Source of the DNA: Phaseolus vulgaris
Taxonomy: Eukaryota > Streptophyta > Magnoliopsida > Fabales > Fabaceae
Reading direction: 5' to 3'
Assembly (NCBI RefSeq): GCF_000499845.2
Contig: NC_023754.2
Coordinates: 25,582,611-25,646,610, forward strand
DNA length: 64,000 nucleotides
In this document: positions 1 to 12,317 of the stretch, piece by piece
Position numbering within the stretch: the first letter of the stretch is position 1
Layout of the letters: the number at the start of each line of letters is the position of its first letter
Program-made: the position numbers and the translations under genes
Notes under the pieces: generated by a model
Told to the model about the DNA's origin: nothing
The model's input: only the letters and a program-made list of their open reading frames with translations
Database searches by the model: none

Positions 1-3000
1 CATAAACTACACTCAAGAAGTCACTGCACACAAATTCATGACCTCATTTGGTTCTCACCAATTTATAGTTGACATTGAACTCATCAAACAGAACATCATT
101 CACTCTTATCACTACAAGAAATGTTTTGTGCTTTTCTTGAGAAATGTTCAGGAGTTGGGTTTTAAAGGAAAACAAAATGGATGGACACTTTTTTTTAAGG
201 AAAGATTAGACTTATCTTTCATGAAGTCATGCCAAATGAGTTTCATTCATTTCCTAATTCTAAAATAGACAGTTGATAAGACTTAAAACAAAAATATGAA
301 AATTGAAGTTTCAAAATATACAGATTAAAGCTTTTTTATAAACAAAAAGTTGAAAGTTGAAGGATTAAATTATAGGGATGATGAGATTTCATATTGAGAT
401 TAATTTAGGATTAAAAATTAATACTTTTTATCCAAAAATATTTGAGTCCCTCCCATTTGAAGTACCTACTAGAGAGTGAAAAATAATTTAATAAATTATA
501 TGATCATTTCTAAGATTTTTCAAATTGTATATAATACTTTTTTTTATCTCAATGCTAAATATTTTAATTATATAAAAGATATTACATTGACATGTTTTGT
601 AGATTATCCTACTATATTTTAATTATTTTAAAAATGACTGCATAGTGTATATTTAAAATAATTGTTGTAAATAAGCAGATGAAGTATTGATATAATTTAC
701 TCAAAATAAATTGATTTGGTTAAATTGTTATAAGTACAAAAAAGTCCTATATTAGTTCCTCACTTGTTTAAGATGATAAACAACATGTGGTATTAATGAG
801 TTATTAATAAAATTTGTAAATAGATATCTAATTTATTTTAAATTTGTAAAATTATAAAAAAAACTTTATACAGTCTTTTTAATGATGTATTAGTGTTAGT
901 AAGTTTTAAGCCTAACAGAGCATAAGCAGGGATGTGAATAGCAGGATTGATGGTGAAGATGGGAATAGGATTTAATGCAGGAACAAGCTGGGAGTTTTGT
1001 GCGTGATTACATTGAATTGATGAAGACGTGAGTGTTGCAAGATGAAGATAGTTGTATGCAACAGTGCAGCATTCTGAGTTATTATGGTGTCTTTATTGGT
1101 CTGATAGAAGGAGTGGTGGTCCTTCCTCTACTTAGGGTTTTAAGCTATGCATTCAGAGATGGTGAAACAGTGGCCAACGCCGTCACTCTCATTCTCAACG
1201 GAATTCAACCGCTGCTATCTGATAACTATACCCTGAGTAATAAGATATAATGAATTCATTCTGGTTTTATTGTAATTGCCACATCCCAAACTCACTTCTC
1301 TTCTTTTTCTTAAACAAATTTAACTATCCCCTTTTGCTAAAGTTAATCTTTATTTTACCTCAAAGTTATAATAAACAACAACTTTTTCTTTCTTTAGACA
1401 TTTAATTCATAAAATTTAAGAAATACCATTATTATTATTGTTACTATATTTTAGACAAGTCAAATATTAGAAAAATTTAATTTAGGTTAAATATATAATT
1501 TAGTATTATATTGTAACAAATGCTTAATTGGATCTTTACACATCTACAAATTTATTTAATTGGTTCCTATACATATAAAATATAATCTATTATTATTATT
1601 ATTATTCTCTTACATATTTTTAATTTGATCATTTATATATAAAATCAGATTTTTTTTAATTCTATCTGCATCTCCATATCTTTTTATGGCACTTTCATAT
1701 TTTTTTTATTTCAATAATACATTTCCGAGTATGTTGAGAGTGTGATGTTTTCTTCTTCATTCTTAATTGATGGTGGTTGTTTGTGTTAGTTGGTGGTGAA
1801 ACGTTGACGATTGAGGTCAATTTTGTAGTGATTTTACTGGTGTTAGTTGTGTTATCGTTCACTTATTATACAATTTATAAGCCACAAAACTTAGAAAAAA
1901 AAACTAACAAGATGCAAAAATGGAGTACATAACTAAAAAAAAAATAAAAATTTTGCACTTTTGATTTGGAGGGTTCACAATTTACTTCAGATTGCAATAA
2001 GAGTCTACTTCATGGAACCCTTAAAAGTGCAATAATAATTATTTTCTTAATAGAATTTCTGTGATGTTACATGAGAAAAAACTTCTAACTATAAGAGGCT
2101 CAAGCCCTCATGTTTGTGTAAATTTATCTTATGAAGTTAAAACATGTTGAATGATGAAACTGATATCTCAAACACTGAGAATAATGAAAGTGATGCGGTT
2201 GGAAGGAAGGGATAGGGATGTAGGGTGCAACCGAAGTTATTTAGAAATGTGAGATTATGCTTCATTTAGGATTATTTTATTTTTTTTAAAAGATAAAACT
2301 GACTTTTCAGAATTAATATAAAGGGGAAGGAGGAAGATAAGGAGATGGAGAGAGAACTTGACTATTTATTGTGCCTAATGAATCATTTAATGTATGTTAC
2401 ATAAATAAAATATATTTTCCTAAAAATATTATTTATTTATTTTCTTATTTTTGAAAATAATAATAATAAATAAATAAATATAATACATTTAATTAAAATT
2501 TATTGAATGCAATTTTGTATACTATTATCTGGTTATAGATTATTGGTTTTGTAATAATTATTTAAAACTTAAATATGCTCAACTGTTTGAAAAAGGTTGA
2601 GTGGATTAGATTAAAAAATGTAACCATAGTTGCTTTGTTGTAGGTTCTCCTTAGCTTTTCAATTCCTTCAAGTATTTTGTCCTTCATTATGTCTTCATCT
2701 ACTTCAAAAGGGCTGAGAAAATTATTATTTCTCATACATACTTTGTTTTAATTGTTGACCATACATAAGGAAAGAAAATAAAAAACACGAATAAAACAAG
2801 AAATAACTCCAAGAATCATTTGGAATAGGGATTCTGAGTTTAATTTATTCTTCTTTTACATTAACAGTAAAAGCTAAGAATAGATTTAGAGTTTTAGTTG
2901 AACAAGTTCTTAAACTTATTACAGAGACTCTGTTTTGATAAATTAAGGAACCAATTAGTGAATTGGAATACTTGAAATTTCTAAGGGTAAGAAACTGATT

Positions 3001-3485
3001 TTGAATGACTTTTAAGAATTCAATAAGATTGAGTGATATAAATAGATATTATTAAGAGAACATAAGACTGATTGTCTTTCAATTTTATAATTGTTTTACT
3101 TGTGATTTTGGTTTACAAACTCGATATTTAAATGAATAATAACATTTTTATATTTATTATAAACCTTTTTTAAATAATTTTAATTAGCATAGTAAAAATT
3201 ACAATATCTAGTAAATCACGATGGATGAACCACCTGTAAGACTTTTTTAAACTACTATTTTATTTTAATTTTTTTTTAAATATAAACAATATTCTTTAAC
3301 CCTTGAGAAGTGCTAGGCAATAGAGTTAAGTACGTTTAGAAATCACATTTCGTATTTAATGAGTATTTTATCGTGATACATAAGAGTTAAGTATGTATAA
3401 TCAAAAATTAAAAAAAAAATTGAAAAATAAATATCAATAATAAATATTCTATCATATTATTGTTGTTATTAATAAACATTATAAA
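1..3485. other. AT-rich intergenic DNA, no supported gene
   Basis: This stretch is very AT-rich with many homopolymer runs. A 76-codon ATG-started frame at 38-268 and a 72-codon frame at 1032-1250 (which starts with GTG, not ATG) resemble no family I recognise. A slightly less AT-rich patch at about 930-1250 could be a decayed gene fragment, but stops break every frame around it. No RNA gene or complete transposon was seen. Confidence 0.55.
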
Positions 3486-3590
3486 ATATGACAAAATAAA
3501 TGATTATTGTTACTTGAGATGTCAGTCTAACTTAGACTGAAATGTCAAGTAACATAATAATATCTAACATTAAATTTTTTTATAAAAAAG
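3486..3590 (+). repeat. Dispersed repeat copy with internal palindrome
   Basis: This segment resembles parts of two longer repeats, at 60914-61083 (same strand) and 51323-51494 (opposite strand). The shared blocks are a tatgac...gattattgttacttga part, then a catAATgATgTCTAACAT-like block, then a TTTTTATAAAAAA tail. The centre at 3510-3552 is an almost perfect palindrome: two 21-base arms around one base, with two mismatches. It is probably a non-autonomous transposon or its relic; the superfamily is unknown. Confidence 0.5.
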
Positions 3591-5830
3591 ATAACATTAA
3601 AAAAAGTAATTAAATAAAAAAAATAAGAAAATACACTAAAATTGCAAGTTTTAATATATATATATATATCATTAATAAAACACTTAAAAAGTATTTCAAA
3701 ATGTTATTTTAGAAAGTAAATTTTTACCCTTAACTTAATCTTATATATAATTTAATTATATTTATGTGAATATATATTATAATTTAGTTATATATGTAAG
3801 TGTAAGTGTAGTGATAGAAAGAGGAGGCATTGTGAGTTTGGTGAGCAATGTGAGGAGTAGATGTAATGAAAATTGAAATGACAGTGAGAACTAAGAATAT
3901 TCATTGATGCCCCATCATTGACTTTGGTCAGATTCAAACCCTTCCGAAACGTGAAAGCATGCTAATGGTGGGGTGTTCAAGACAACCAAGAAATGTGCTC
4001 TGCATGAAGCGCGCGCCTCCTCATGTCCCTTCACATTCACAATAGCTACTACTGCTCATTATTTTCTACCAATCACTACTCCTTACAAAACTTTTTTTAA
4101 TTTTTAATTTAATTTAATAAGGACACAAATGACTATTAAATAGTGATTTTTAATTTAGTTTAATCTTACAAAATTGACTTAAAATTATATTAATACTTAT
4201 CCAAAATAAATTTTATGAGAGCGTAATTCAGTGTGTTTTTTACTTTGAGACAGTTTTATTTTTAGTCAATTTTATTTTTATAGGATCTCTAACAGTTCAG
4301 CTATGAAGGTTCCCTAGTGAAAATAACTACAGGTTTGATGAGGATAAAAACAACAAGTAACCGAAATTTTCTCACAGGGAAGAATCGTTAATGGATATAA
4401 TATAAAAATTGTCTGGTATTTACTAGCCAGGCTGGGTTCTTGCAACATCAAGGGGAGCATTTGGTTGCAGATACCTGTACATAACCCAATTATTTTATGG
4501 AGAGAAGTGTTCAGAATTAGTGGCTGGATCACCAAGGTACTGTAGTGGAAGCTGTATTTGACGAGTTGACTCTTTTCTCCAATAATTATTCTCATTAATG
4601 CTTGCACTTACTTTCACACCTATCGTCTTTAATTATTAATATTAGTATTATCATTACTATTATTTTTAATTCACAATCAGATCTTAGAATCTTAGAATGA
4701 AAGAATCCTAAATTGTAGCCATGTTTACCAGGTACGAATTCACCTTAAGAATTAAGACTTCTATTAAGTTCGTGTTCCATACATATGAGACAAGTGTCTA
4801 AGAAGTTAAATAGGAGAAATTGGTAGTAGCTGCACTATAATTACATAGCTCCATCTTTGTTGAGCTAGTGCCTAGCTAGCTAACCTTCTTAGGTAACAGA
4901 ACAAAAGAAAAAACGCAGTAGTTGAGGATTTTCCTACCATAAGATAATATCTTAAACAATTGAATAATTATAATACCCTTTTAGTTGATTCATCAGAATG
5001 AAGTTGTATTTGGGGAAGTTTGTGATTGTTTAGTATTTACATAATACATAATCAAATATCAGATGGCAATGGCAGCCACCATCACAAACTTAACCACTGC
5101 ACCGTCCACTCCCAATGTCATAAGATGTCGTTTTCTTGATTAATACTCATTAAATTTGTGTCTGTCACTTGTGCAAACCCACATCACCGATTACAGCATT
5201 TCAACACTTCTTTATTTTAAACTGTATGTTTCAATGTGACTCTAAACAGAAGGAAAGGGAAGTCCAACTAGAGAAAAAGGGATTCCTATATGTGAAAGTT
5301 TTTTCAGATTTTCTCACAAGCAAAAGGTAATGAATGAAAAATGGAATAGAGGGATGATTTAGTAAAGAGATTACACATATAATATAATGTGGATAATAAC
5401 TTGGCTGTGTTCATTGTTTTTTATTAAAATCATGGCTAGTAGTATATGATAGAACAGAACCTTTCATTATTTCCACTGAAGTGTTTAATAATATTTATAG
5501 CTCCCCTGCCATCTCTCCAAACTTGTCATCAATTCATTTTACCCAAAGACTTTTCCATCACTTGAGAGTGCAATAATGAAAACAAGAGACAGAAATTGTT
5601 GTTTCATCTACTTCTGCATCATAGTCCAGAATCTGAAAGTAACAAAAGAGAGAGATGGAAAAAGAGGAACAACAACTCAAAATTGATCTACAGGCAGAAG
5701 AACTGATATGATCTCACACTCTTTGTATAAGCTAAATAAAACACATAAAAACCAAAGAAGACAGAAACATGAGATTTTGTATTGCATAAAACATGAGTTT
5801 CCTAGTAAAATGTTTGCAAGCAGATACACA
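3591..5830. other. Intergenic, few signals
   Basis: No gene could be supported. Less AT-rich patches occur at about 3820-4090 and 4280-4620. The 97-codon minus frame at 4314-4607 begins with GTG and resembles nothing known to me. A 26-codon ATG frame at 5063-5143 starts MAMAATITNL and looks like the beginning of a plastid transit peptide, but it stops at once. The 3' end of the neighbouring minus-strand transcript probably lies near 5560-5830. Confidence 0.5.
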
Positions 5831-6166
5831 TCAAGTGATGAGAGGAGGAAGGGCAATGAGGGTTGGTGATTGTCTTCCTCTGCCAAAGAGTCTCTTCCAT
5901 GTTTTGAGTTGAGTCGTGAAGTGTCCATGAATGCCAAGTCTGAGTGAGGAAACACCTGATATCATTCTCTTCCTCAGCCTCATTAACCTTCTCCCAATCT
6001 TAACCTTCAACTTAGAAATTCTGAGTCTAAGGCACGATGGCTTTCTGCGTGAATCTGCTTTGTCCAACACTTTGTGGATCAAAAACTGTGCCCTTCTGCG
6101 GATTATGTCTTCAGGGTCCTCCTTATCCACCTTTGAGTAACCATATGACCTCCTAGACAGATCCAT
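5831..6166 (-). CDS. Small arginine-rich plant protein of unknown function
   Basis: The frame encodes 111 residues beginning MDLSRRSYGYSKVDKE and ending LIALPPLIT. It is strongly basic: an RRRAQFLIHKVL helix-like segment near residues 23-34 is followed by an R/K-rich middle (LRLRISKLKVKIGRRLMRLRKR, about residues 44-65), then a less charged tail. There is no signal peptide, membrane segment or domain I can name. I chose the ATG at 6166. The frame stays open for 17 more codons upstream, but a TATA box at 6237-6243 places the transcript start near 6210, so the internal ATG sits well behind a short leader. I recall similar short uncharacterised proteins in other eudicots, which supports a real gene; the function is unknown. 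Confidence 0.7.
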   Translation of the reverse strand: MDLSRRSYGYSKVDKEDPEDIIRRRAQFLIHKVLDKADSRRKPSCLRLRISKLKVKIGRRLMRLRKRMISGVSSLRLGIHGHFTTQLKTWKRLFGRGRQSPTLIALPPLIT

Positions 6167-6236
6167 GTTTCTGCAAAATGAGTGAGAGAGTGAAAGAGAA
6201 AGAGGAGTGACAAGCATAGAGAGGTTTCAAAGTAAA

Positions 6237-6243
6237 ATTTATA
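6237..6243 (-). promoter_or_regulatory. TATA box of the arginine-rich protein gene
   Basis: A TATAAAT motif on the minus strand lies about 75 bases upstream of the ATG at 6166, the usual plant spacing for a leader of roughly 40 bases. A CT-rich leader follows it. Confidence 0.55.
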
Positions 6244-6249
6244 GCATAG

Positions 6250-9200
6250 TTTTGGCTTGTGGGCCATTCAAGGATGTCATATGTACTAATTTTTTGTTGA
6301 AAATAATGGAGATGATGACTGTGCCTGAACTGGCCTCTATCATTTTGTCAAAATGAATCCTTTCTCCTCAAATACAAACTGCCATGGAAAATACAACTCC
6401 ACCAATTATTACTTAATCATGAAGTATATAACCTAATTCAGGATAAGAAATTAACTCAAAAATTGACAAAAAAAATATAATTTATTATAGTTTATAGGTT
6501 ATTTAAATATTCCAAATGAAATTTCAACTTAGGTAGTGTCATCCAAGTCTGAATTTGCTGCATTTTTTTGCTGTGATTTGGCTACTGATAAAAACCTGGA
6601 TGAAATGTGTTAAAAATAAACCAGAATAGATTTAGAAAAATCAAATTAGCTCCCGTTATAAGTTTGGTTAACTTTTTTTTTAATTATGAGAAACTTATAA
6701 CTTTTAAATTATTGTAAGTCAACTATCGAAATATTTACTTATTTATCATAAAAACTGATAATTTATTTCATTACAAATAAAATATGAAAAATTAAGGATT
6801 AAGAAAACTATTTATTAAATTATAGTATTATAATTAAATATAATTAATGTAGTTAGTACTTGTGAATTAAAGTCAACTAATTTAATAAGCTTTACTTATC
6901 TTTTTATACACATAAGAGTGAAGATTATATTATTATAGAGAGGGTAAACTAGAAAAACTATAAAAGAATGAAAGTTAAGATGATTACATCATACTAATGT
7001 ATAGGCTAACAAATTAGAGTCACAAGATTTAAAAAAGGAAATTAGTCACAAACTAAGTACCAATCCAACTAAAAAACTATGATTACAACTCACAATTTAA
7101 AACATTGATCCTAGTGTGAGGATTTGGACTCAGCCACTAACTTTTTATTTGTTGAATTAGTAGTGGGAAAATTAAGAAAGTGAAAGTTTCTAATTTGTAA
7201 TGAACAATATGTGATGAAATTGAAACTAAAAGGAGGGACCATATTGACGTATTTGGCCTGCGCAATTATACTAATTTAAATAATCAAACGTTGACCGCAA
7301 TAATTGTCATTATGTATTCATAAATTATTTTTATTATAATAATATCACCAATAAAAATATTGAGATTCATGGATAATATTCTCAACTCAACTTTATGTAT
7401 TTACATCCATACGCAAAGATTTTTAAATCTTATAACTAAATAAATAATTATTTGTTACACGTTAAAAATATTTTGTGACATAAATAGAAAAAAGACAATA
7501 TTTATAAATTAATTAATTTTAGCTGCAAAAATCAGATTAGACGTAATTTGTTATGATGTGGTTGTATTTCATAGATGTGGTGTGAATACTAATTAATAGT
7601 ATTTCTAATATCACCGACTAGAAGAAGCATGTTATAGTTCTGGAATTCAAACTTTGATTTAATAATTGTTGCATAGTTGCTTTCCTTCTCACTGTGGAAG
7701 CACTTCTGAAGTCAAAGAAGCTCTTTTAAGTCAAAGAGCAATTTGAGACAAGCATGAGTACAGACCAAATTTCTACAAGGGTGGGGGATCTTTAAATTCC
7801 ATTCATATATTTGTACTTTATTTGGCAACAATTCTTAAAGAATAAAAATTAAGTGTTTTTTCATCAAAGAAAAAATGACAAAATTTGCTCAAACAACACA
7901 CAAATTTCTTTCTTTTTGATAACAGCAATAGTATAGTATATATCAAAAGAAAACTTCAGAGATTTCTTGCATGCATCACATGGTTGGAATTAGGCACTAA
8001 TAACTATTCATTTATTTCTTTTGAGCAGTGTTGTTCCTTTCAGATTTCACATTAGTATTTTACAGTTTCTGGTTTTAAGGATGTATTCTATGAATCTATT
8101 TCAGTCAAATGACTTTAGAAGGAGGTATATTAGCTTTCTTTCCCTTCTAATTAAAGATACATGTGTTTGCAATGTTTCAAATAATAAAATAATAATGGTG
8201 GTCAATTGCTTTTTAATAATAATAATGATGAGATTATACGTAATTCTAAATTTTAGCTTATTTATATTTATATTAATTCTTTTCTTAATAAAATAATTTA
8301 TGAAATTAGAGAAATAGAACTTAAATTCTAGCTTCCTCTCTAAAGTTTTGGTGATCAAAGAGTGAGAAATGTAAATTTCAACTTATAATTTTGTTTCTAA
8401 CATAAAGTATTTTCCTATTATAAATAGTCTCTGAAATGTAAGTAAACATTAGATTTTAGCGTCTTTTCGAAAGTTTTTTGGATAGAGGGTTGGTAAAAGA
8501 AAATCTTTTGATAACAATGTTAAGATAACTAAAATGTCTCTTTTACTAGATTTATCTTTTCTTTAAGAGGATTGAACAAATTTTTTTTAATATAACAATA
8601 GTAGTCATTCTTTCATGTCTTAAAAAAGGAAAGATTTTGAGGTGTGCTGTTATTTATATTGATGATGTTTTTCATCATAATACAATAAATTAAAAAAATC
8701 CAACTTAAGCTTTTGTGAAATAAAAGAATTAGTAATTGAAAAGATACACTTTAATATCTTAATAAACATACCTTAAACATTCATTTCGTTCTCAACTGAA
8801 GCTTAAAACTATAGGACAGTCATAAAACTCCCTCCTAAGTCCCATTATTGGAAGGATAGTGTTAGGTGCAATAATTCCTCTTGGATCCTTCTATTAAACT
8901 TTTTCTGAAGAATTAAATATAGATCATGATGAAAACAAATAAATATAACATTCTTATGCTAGAGTTAAACAATCCAACAATATAGTTGGTTTAACTCATT
9001 TGGACCTTAAATTGAAACATTATCTCTATCATAACATTTTGATTCTTCTATCTATATGCTGGTGGAACATTTAGTCTATCCACCATTAAGGTTGTTGTGT
9101 TTTAATCATTTTTTCATATTATGTTCTTTGTCCATCTTTGCCTGGTCATTCTTGTTGATTTCTTTGACCCATTTTTTTTCTTTTAAGTGTAACCATTATA

Positions 9201-9282
9201 GATTTTGACTTTATCTCTTTAGATAAAGATTCTTCATTTCTTCACAAATTTTCACCATAATGTAGTTTTATCGATTTGTTAC
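6250..9282. other. AT-rich intergenic DNA
   Basis: No coding signal was seen. Overlapping frames on opposite strands at 8021-8296 and 8101-8358 have low-complexity I/L/F/N/K composition typical of AT-rich non-coding DNA. Short AAT/TAA runs occur near 8185-8230. No element with recognisable ends was seen here. Confidence 0.6.
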
Positions 9283-9672
9283 CACTTCAAGAAAATCATT
9301 AAATATAAACTAATTTTAAAGATAAAAAATAATTAGTTACTGTATTAACTAAATTAGAAATCATTTTTAAAAAAAATTAATTTTTAAATTAGTTTATATT
9401 ATTATTAAATAATTTCTAAATTTGTATCTAATTAACTACCAAAGTTTTTTTAACAGCTACCAAAGTTTTTTTAACAAATGTAAAGTATAAATAGTTGGTA
9501 GTTAAAACTTTACTAGCTAATTAAATATCAATTTAAAATTATTTAATAATAATATAAATTAATTTAGAAACTAAATTTTTTTATCTCTAAAATGGTATCT
9601 AATTTAGTTAATATAACAACTAATTATTTTGTTTCTAAAATTAATTTTTATTTTGATGATTTTCCTGTTTTG
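9283..9672. mobile_element. Degraded CACTA-type MITE
   Basis: The left end reads CACTTCAAGAAAATCATT and the right end GATGATTTTCCTGTTTTG, a decayed inverted pair of the CACTACAAGAAAATCATG terminus seen intact at 60336-60698. The interior is a long imperfect palindrome with the same blocks (AAACTAATTT, TTAATTAGNTA, TTTCTAAATT) and a short local duplication of a CTACCAAAGTTTTTTTAACA block near 9434-9477. The flanking triplets (tac and cac) only partly match, as expected for an old insertion. It has no coding capacity. Confidence 0.65.
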
Positions 9673-12317
9673 CACACACATATACAAAATAATAATAATA
9701 TTAAATAAATTTTATTATTAAATATTTTATATAAATAATTATAAAATCATTGTCATTGATGAAACATGTATATTTTATTATAAATTAAATAATGTATTGA
9801 ATTATTTATTTTAAAAATTGAATAATTATATTGTAATATCGTGATTATTTTTTAAAACCAGTAGACCTCCCCCCTAAACTCAATTCCTTTTTTTTTTCCT
9901 TCTCTCTCTATCTTTTTCATTTTCTCTCTTCTCTATTAATTTCTCGCTCCATACATCATCTATTTTAAAATCTGAATAACTTTAACTTTCAATAGTATCC
10001 TAGGCTAGAAGATTTGAACGTGGAAGGATGTGGTCTCAAATTTTAATTTCTCTTGTATGGATGTTATTTGATATAATTATTTGATTGTATCTTGTGTAAT
10101 CATGTATAAATATTATATTTTGATAATTTAAAAGTTAAATATTATTTTTGATGTGAAAATAGTTCTTGAATGATATGAATATTATTTCTTCAGATGAAAA
10201 ATTTAAATACTTTTTACGATATTATAAGAAAATATTTTATATTGTTATCATCTTCCTCCATTTTTCGATGTAATAAGTTCTTAATTAAATGTATTTATTA
10301 CTACTTAAATTTTTTTAACATTTAAATCTAAAATTTAAATTCAAATTTAAATTTTAAATTTTGAAACAGTTATATTTGTGTTTCCATCAAAGAGAAACTT
10401 GATGATCACATCACATAATAATCATGGTAATAAATTAGTAAATTTTATTATTATGATTAAATAAAAATATACTGATATAAGTTTTAAACTTGCCAAGAAA
10501 ATATGGAGTGAGAAAACATAATAGTTTTCTTTTATAAGGAAATATGAAGATTTGGAAGACTATTAATCGAAGAATGCAAAAACACTGCTCTCTAAATTAT
10601 AATTTGGTTTCAATGGGTTGGGAATGTTCTATTCAAACTATTAAAAATATCATTGGAAAATAAAAGTTTGGTGTTGTAAATTTGTTCCTTTTAACTATTT
10701 TTCACATTTCATCCTTCATTTTTTTATAATATGTTCTACGAGTATTTATGATAATGTAAACTGTTTTGAATGTTATTTTTTCAAAATTAAGGAGAAGAGA
10801 AATCAATTGTAAATCTCAAAGTACATATTAATATTATAATTTAATTTATTGGTTTGATTTTGTGGAAGAAGAAAAACTATTGGAGAAACATGTCCATAAA
10901 CATTTACTATGTATATATACAAGTAAAATAAAATAAATTTCTAATAAAATTAAAATCAACTTAATGAAACCACTATTATGTCTTCTAATCTATTCGTTAA
11001 CACTAGTAATATATCCATCGATAAATTGATAAATATTTGACAACCTAAAAAATGAGATAAAAAAAAACTTATGTTATGATTGACATTTTTTCAAAACAAT
11101 CCAAATAATATTAATTACAAATTAAAAGACTGTGTTTGGTAGCAATAAAATAATAATAATATTACTATTATTATGTTAACTAATATCACTTGAAAAATAA
11201 TATTGGTCTGACGAAATAAAAAAAAAGCTTAGGAATTGAAACCGGAAAAAATATAATAAGGAGAAAGTATAAAAAAAAGTTAAATTATTATAAAATTAGA
11301 TATTTAATCAAATTATTTTTATAAATTCATAATTATTTTTTTTACAAAAAATACATCACCCTCTAAATTTTGTATTCAAAAAGTAGATATCAGCACCTAA
11401 TGTGTTTATCACTATGATTTTTATCCTATGTAATTTAATTAAGTGATGTAACTCGCCACCACTGCTATCAATTAAAACTATAACAAAACAATTAAAATAT
11501 AAATTATCAATTTAGTAAAAATATCTTAGAGCAATATATATATATATATATATATATATATGACTTAAATAACTAAATTGGCTGTGGTTTATAAATAAAC
11601 CCTAATAATTTCCATATTTCTTACATAAACTTTCATTTAGTGAAGTAAATAACAAATTCTTAAATACAACTAAATAGGCTCTTATACTGTGAAGTATGAA
11701 AAGGATAAATCATATTTAGAATGTAAGAGAAAATATACATAATCATGGATTAGAGAATTCCTAACCTGACATACTCTAAATCTACATAAACCATTGGGAG
11801 CCTATAAATCGCATTGTTTTTATAATCACATTCAAAATCAAACTAAAAACTATAACTGAATTCAGTTATCCATCAATTCCCACAACAAATCATATATTAG
11901 CAAGAAGAGAGCACATTTAATGTAGTAAATAGTGACATGGACAAAGATACGCACGGCTACTTACAAATTATTATACAAGTAACCCAATAAATTAAAAAAA
12001 ATAGAAGTATATTTAATAATTAAACTTAAAAACAATAATTTAGTCGAAAATAAAAATCCCTACTTAAAAACCCATTCAATCGAAATTAGGAGAGGCGGAA
12101 TATCAAAGTACAAACATGGTAATATAGCATAGCATAATGCATAGTAGAGAGCATTTGGTAAATAAGTATTCCGCAAGCAACTTAAGGATACAAAAGAGAG
12201 CTCCCATAAAATATAAAGTTAATAAGCAAACAAAGGGAAAAGGAAAAAAGAGAAACTCAAGACGATGATGATAAGTATGATATGATGATAAGATTACAAA
12301 AGGAAAGGAGAGACTTC
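9673..12317. other. AT-rich intergenic DNA with TA microsatellite
   Basis: No gene was seen. A pure TA microsatellite lies at about 11537-11562. The right end, from about 11870, is less AT-rich and probably includes the 3' untranslated region of the RBP45-type gene, whose stop codon is at 12318. Confidence 0.6.

Noticed and set aside
1032..1250. 72-codon plus frame
   Set aside because: It starts with GTG and resembles no family; surrounding frames are broken.
4314..4607. 97-codon minus frame
   Set aside because: It starts with GTG and has no promoter, domain or similarity I can recognise.
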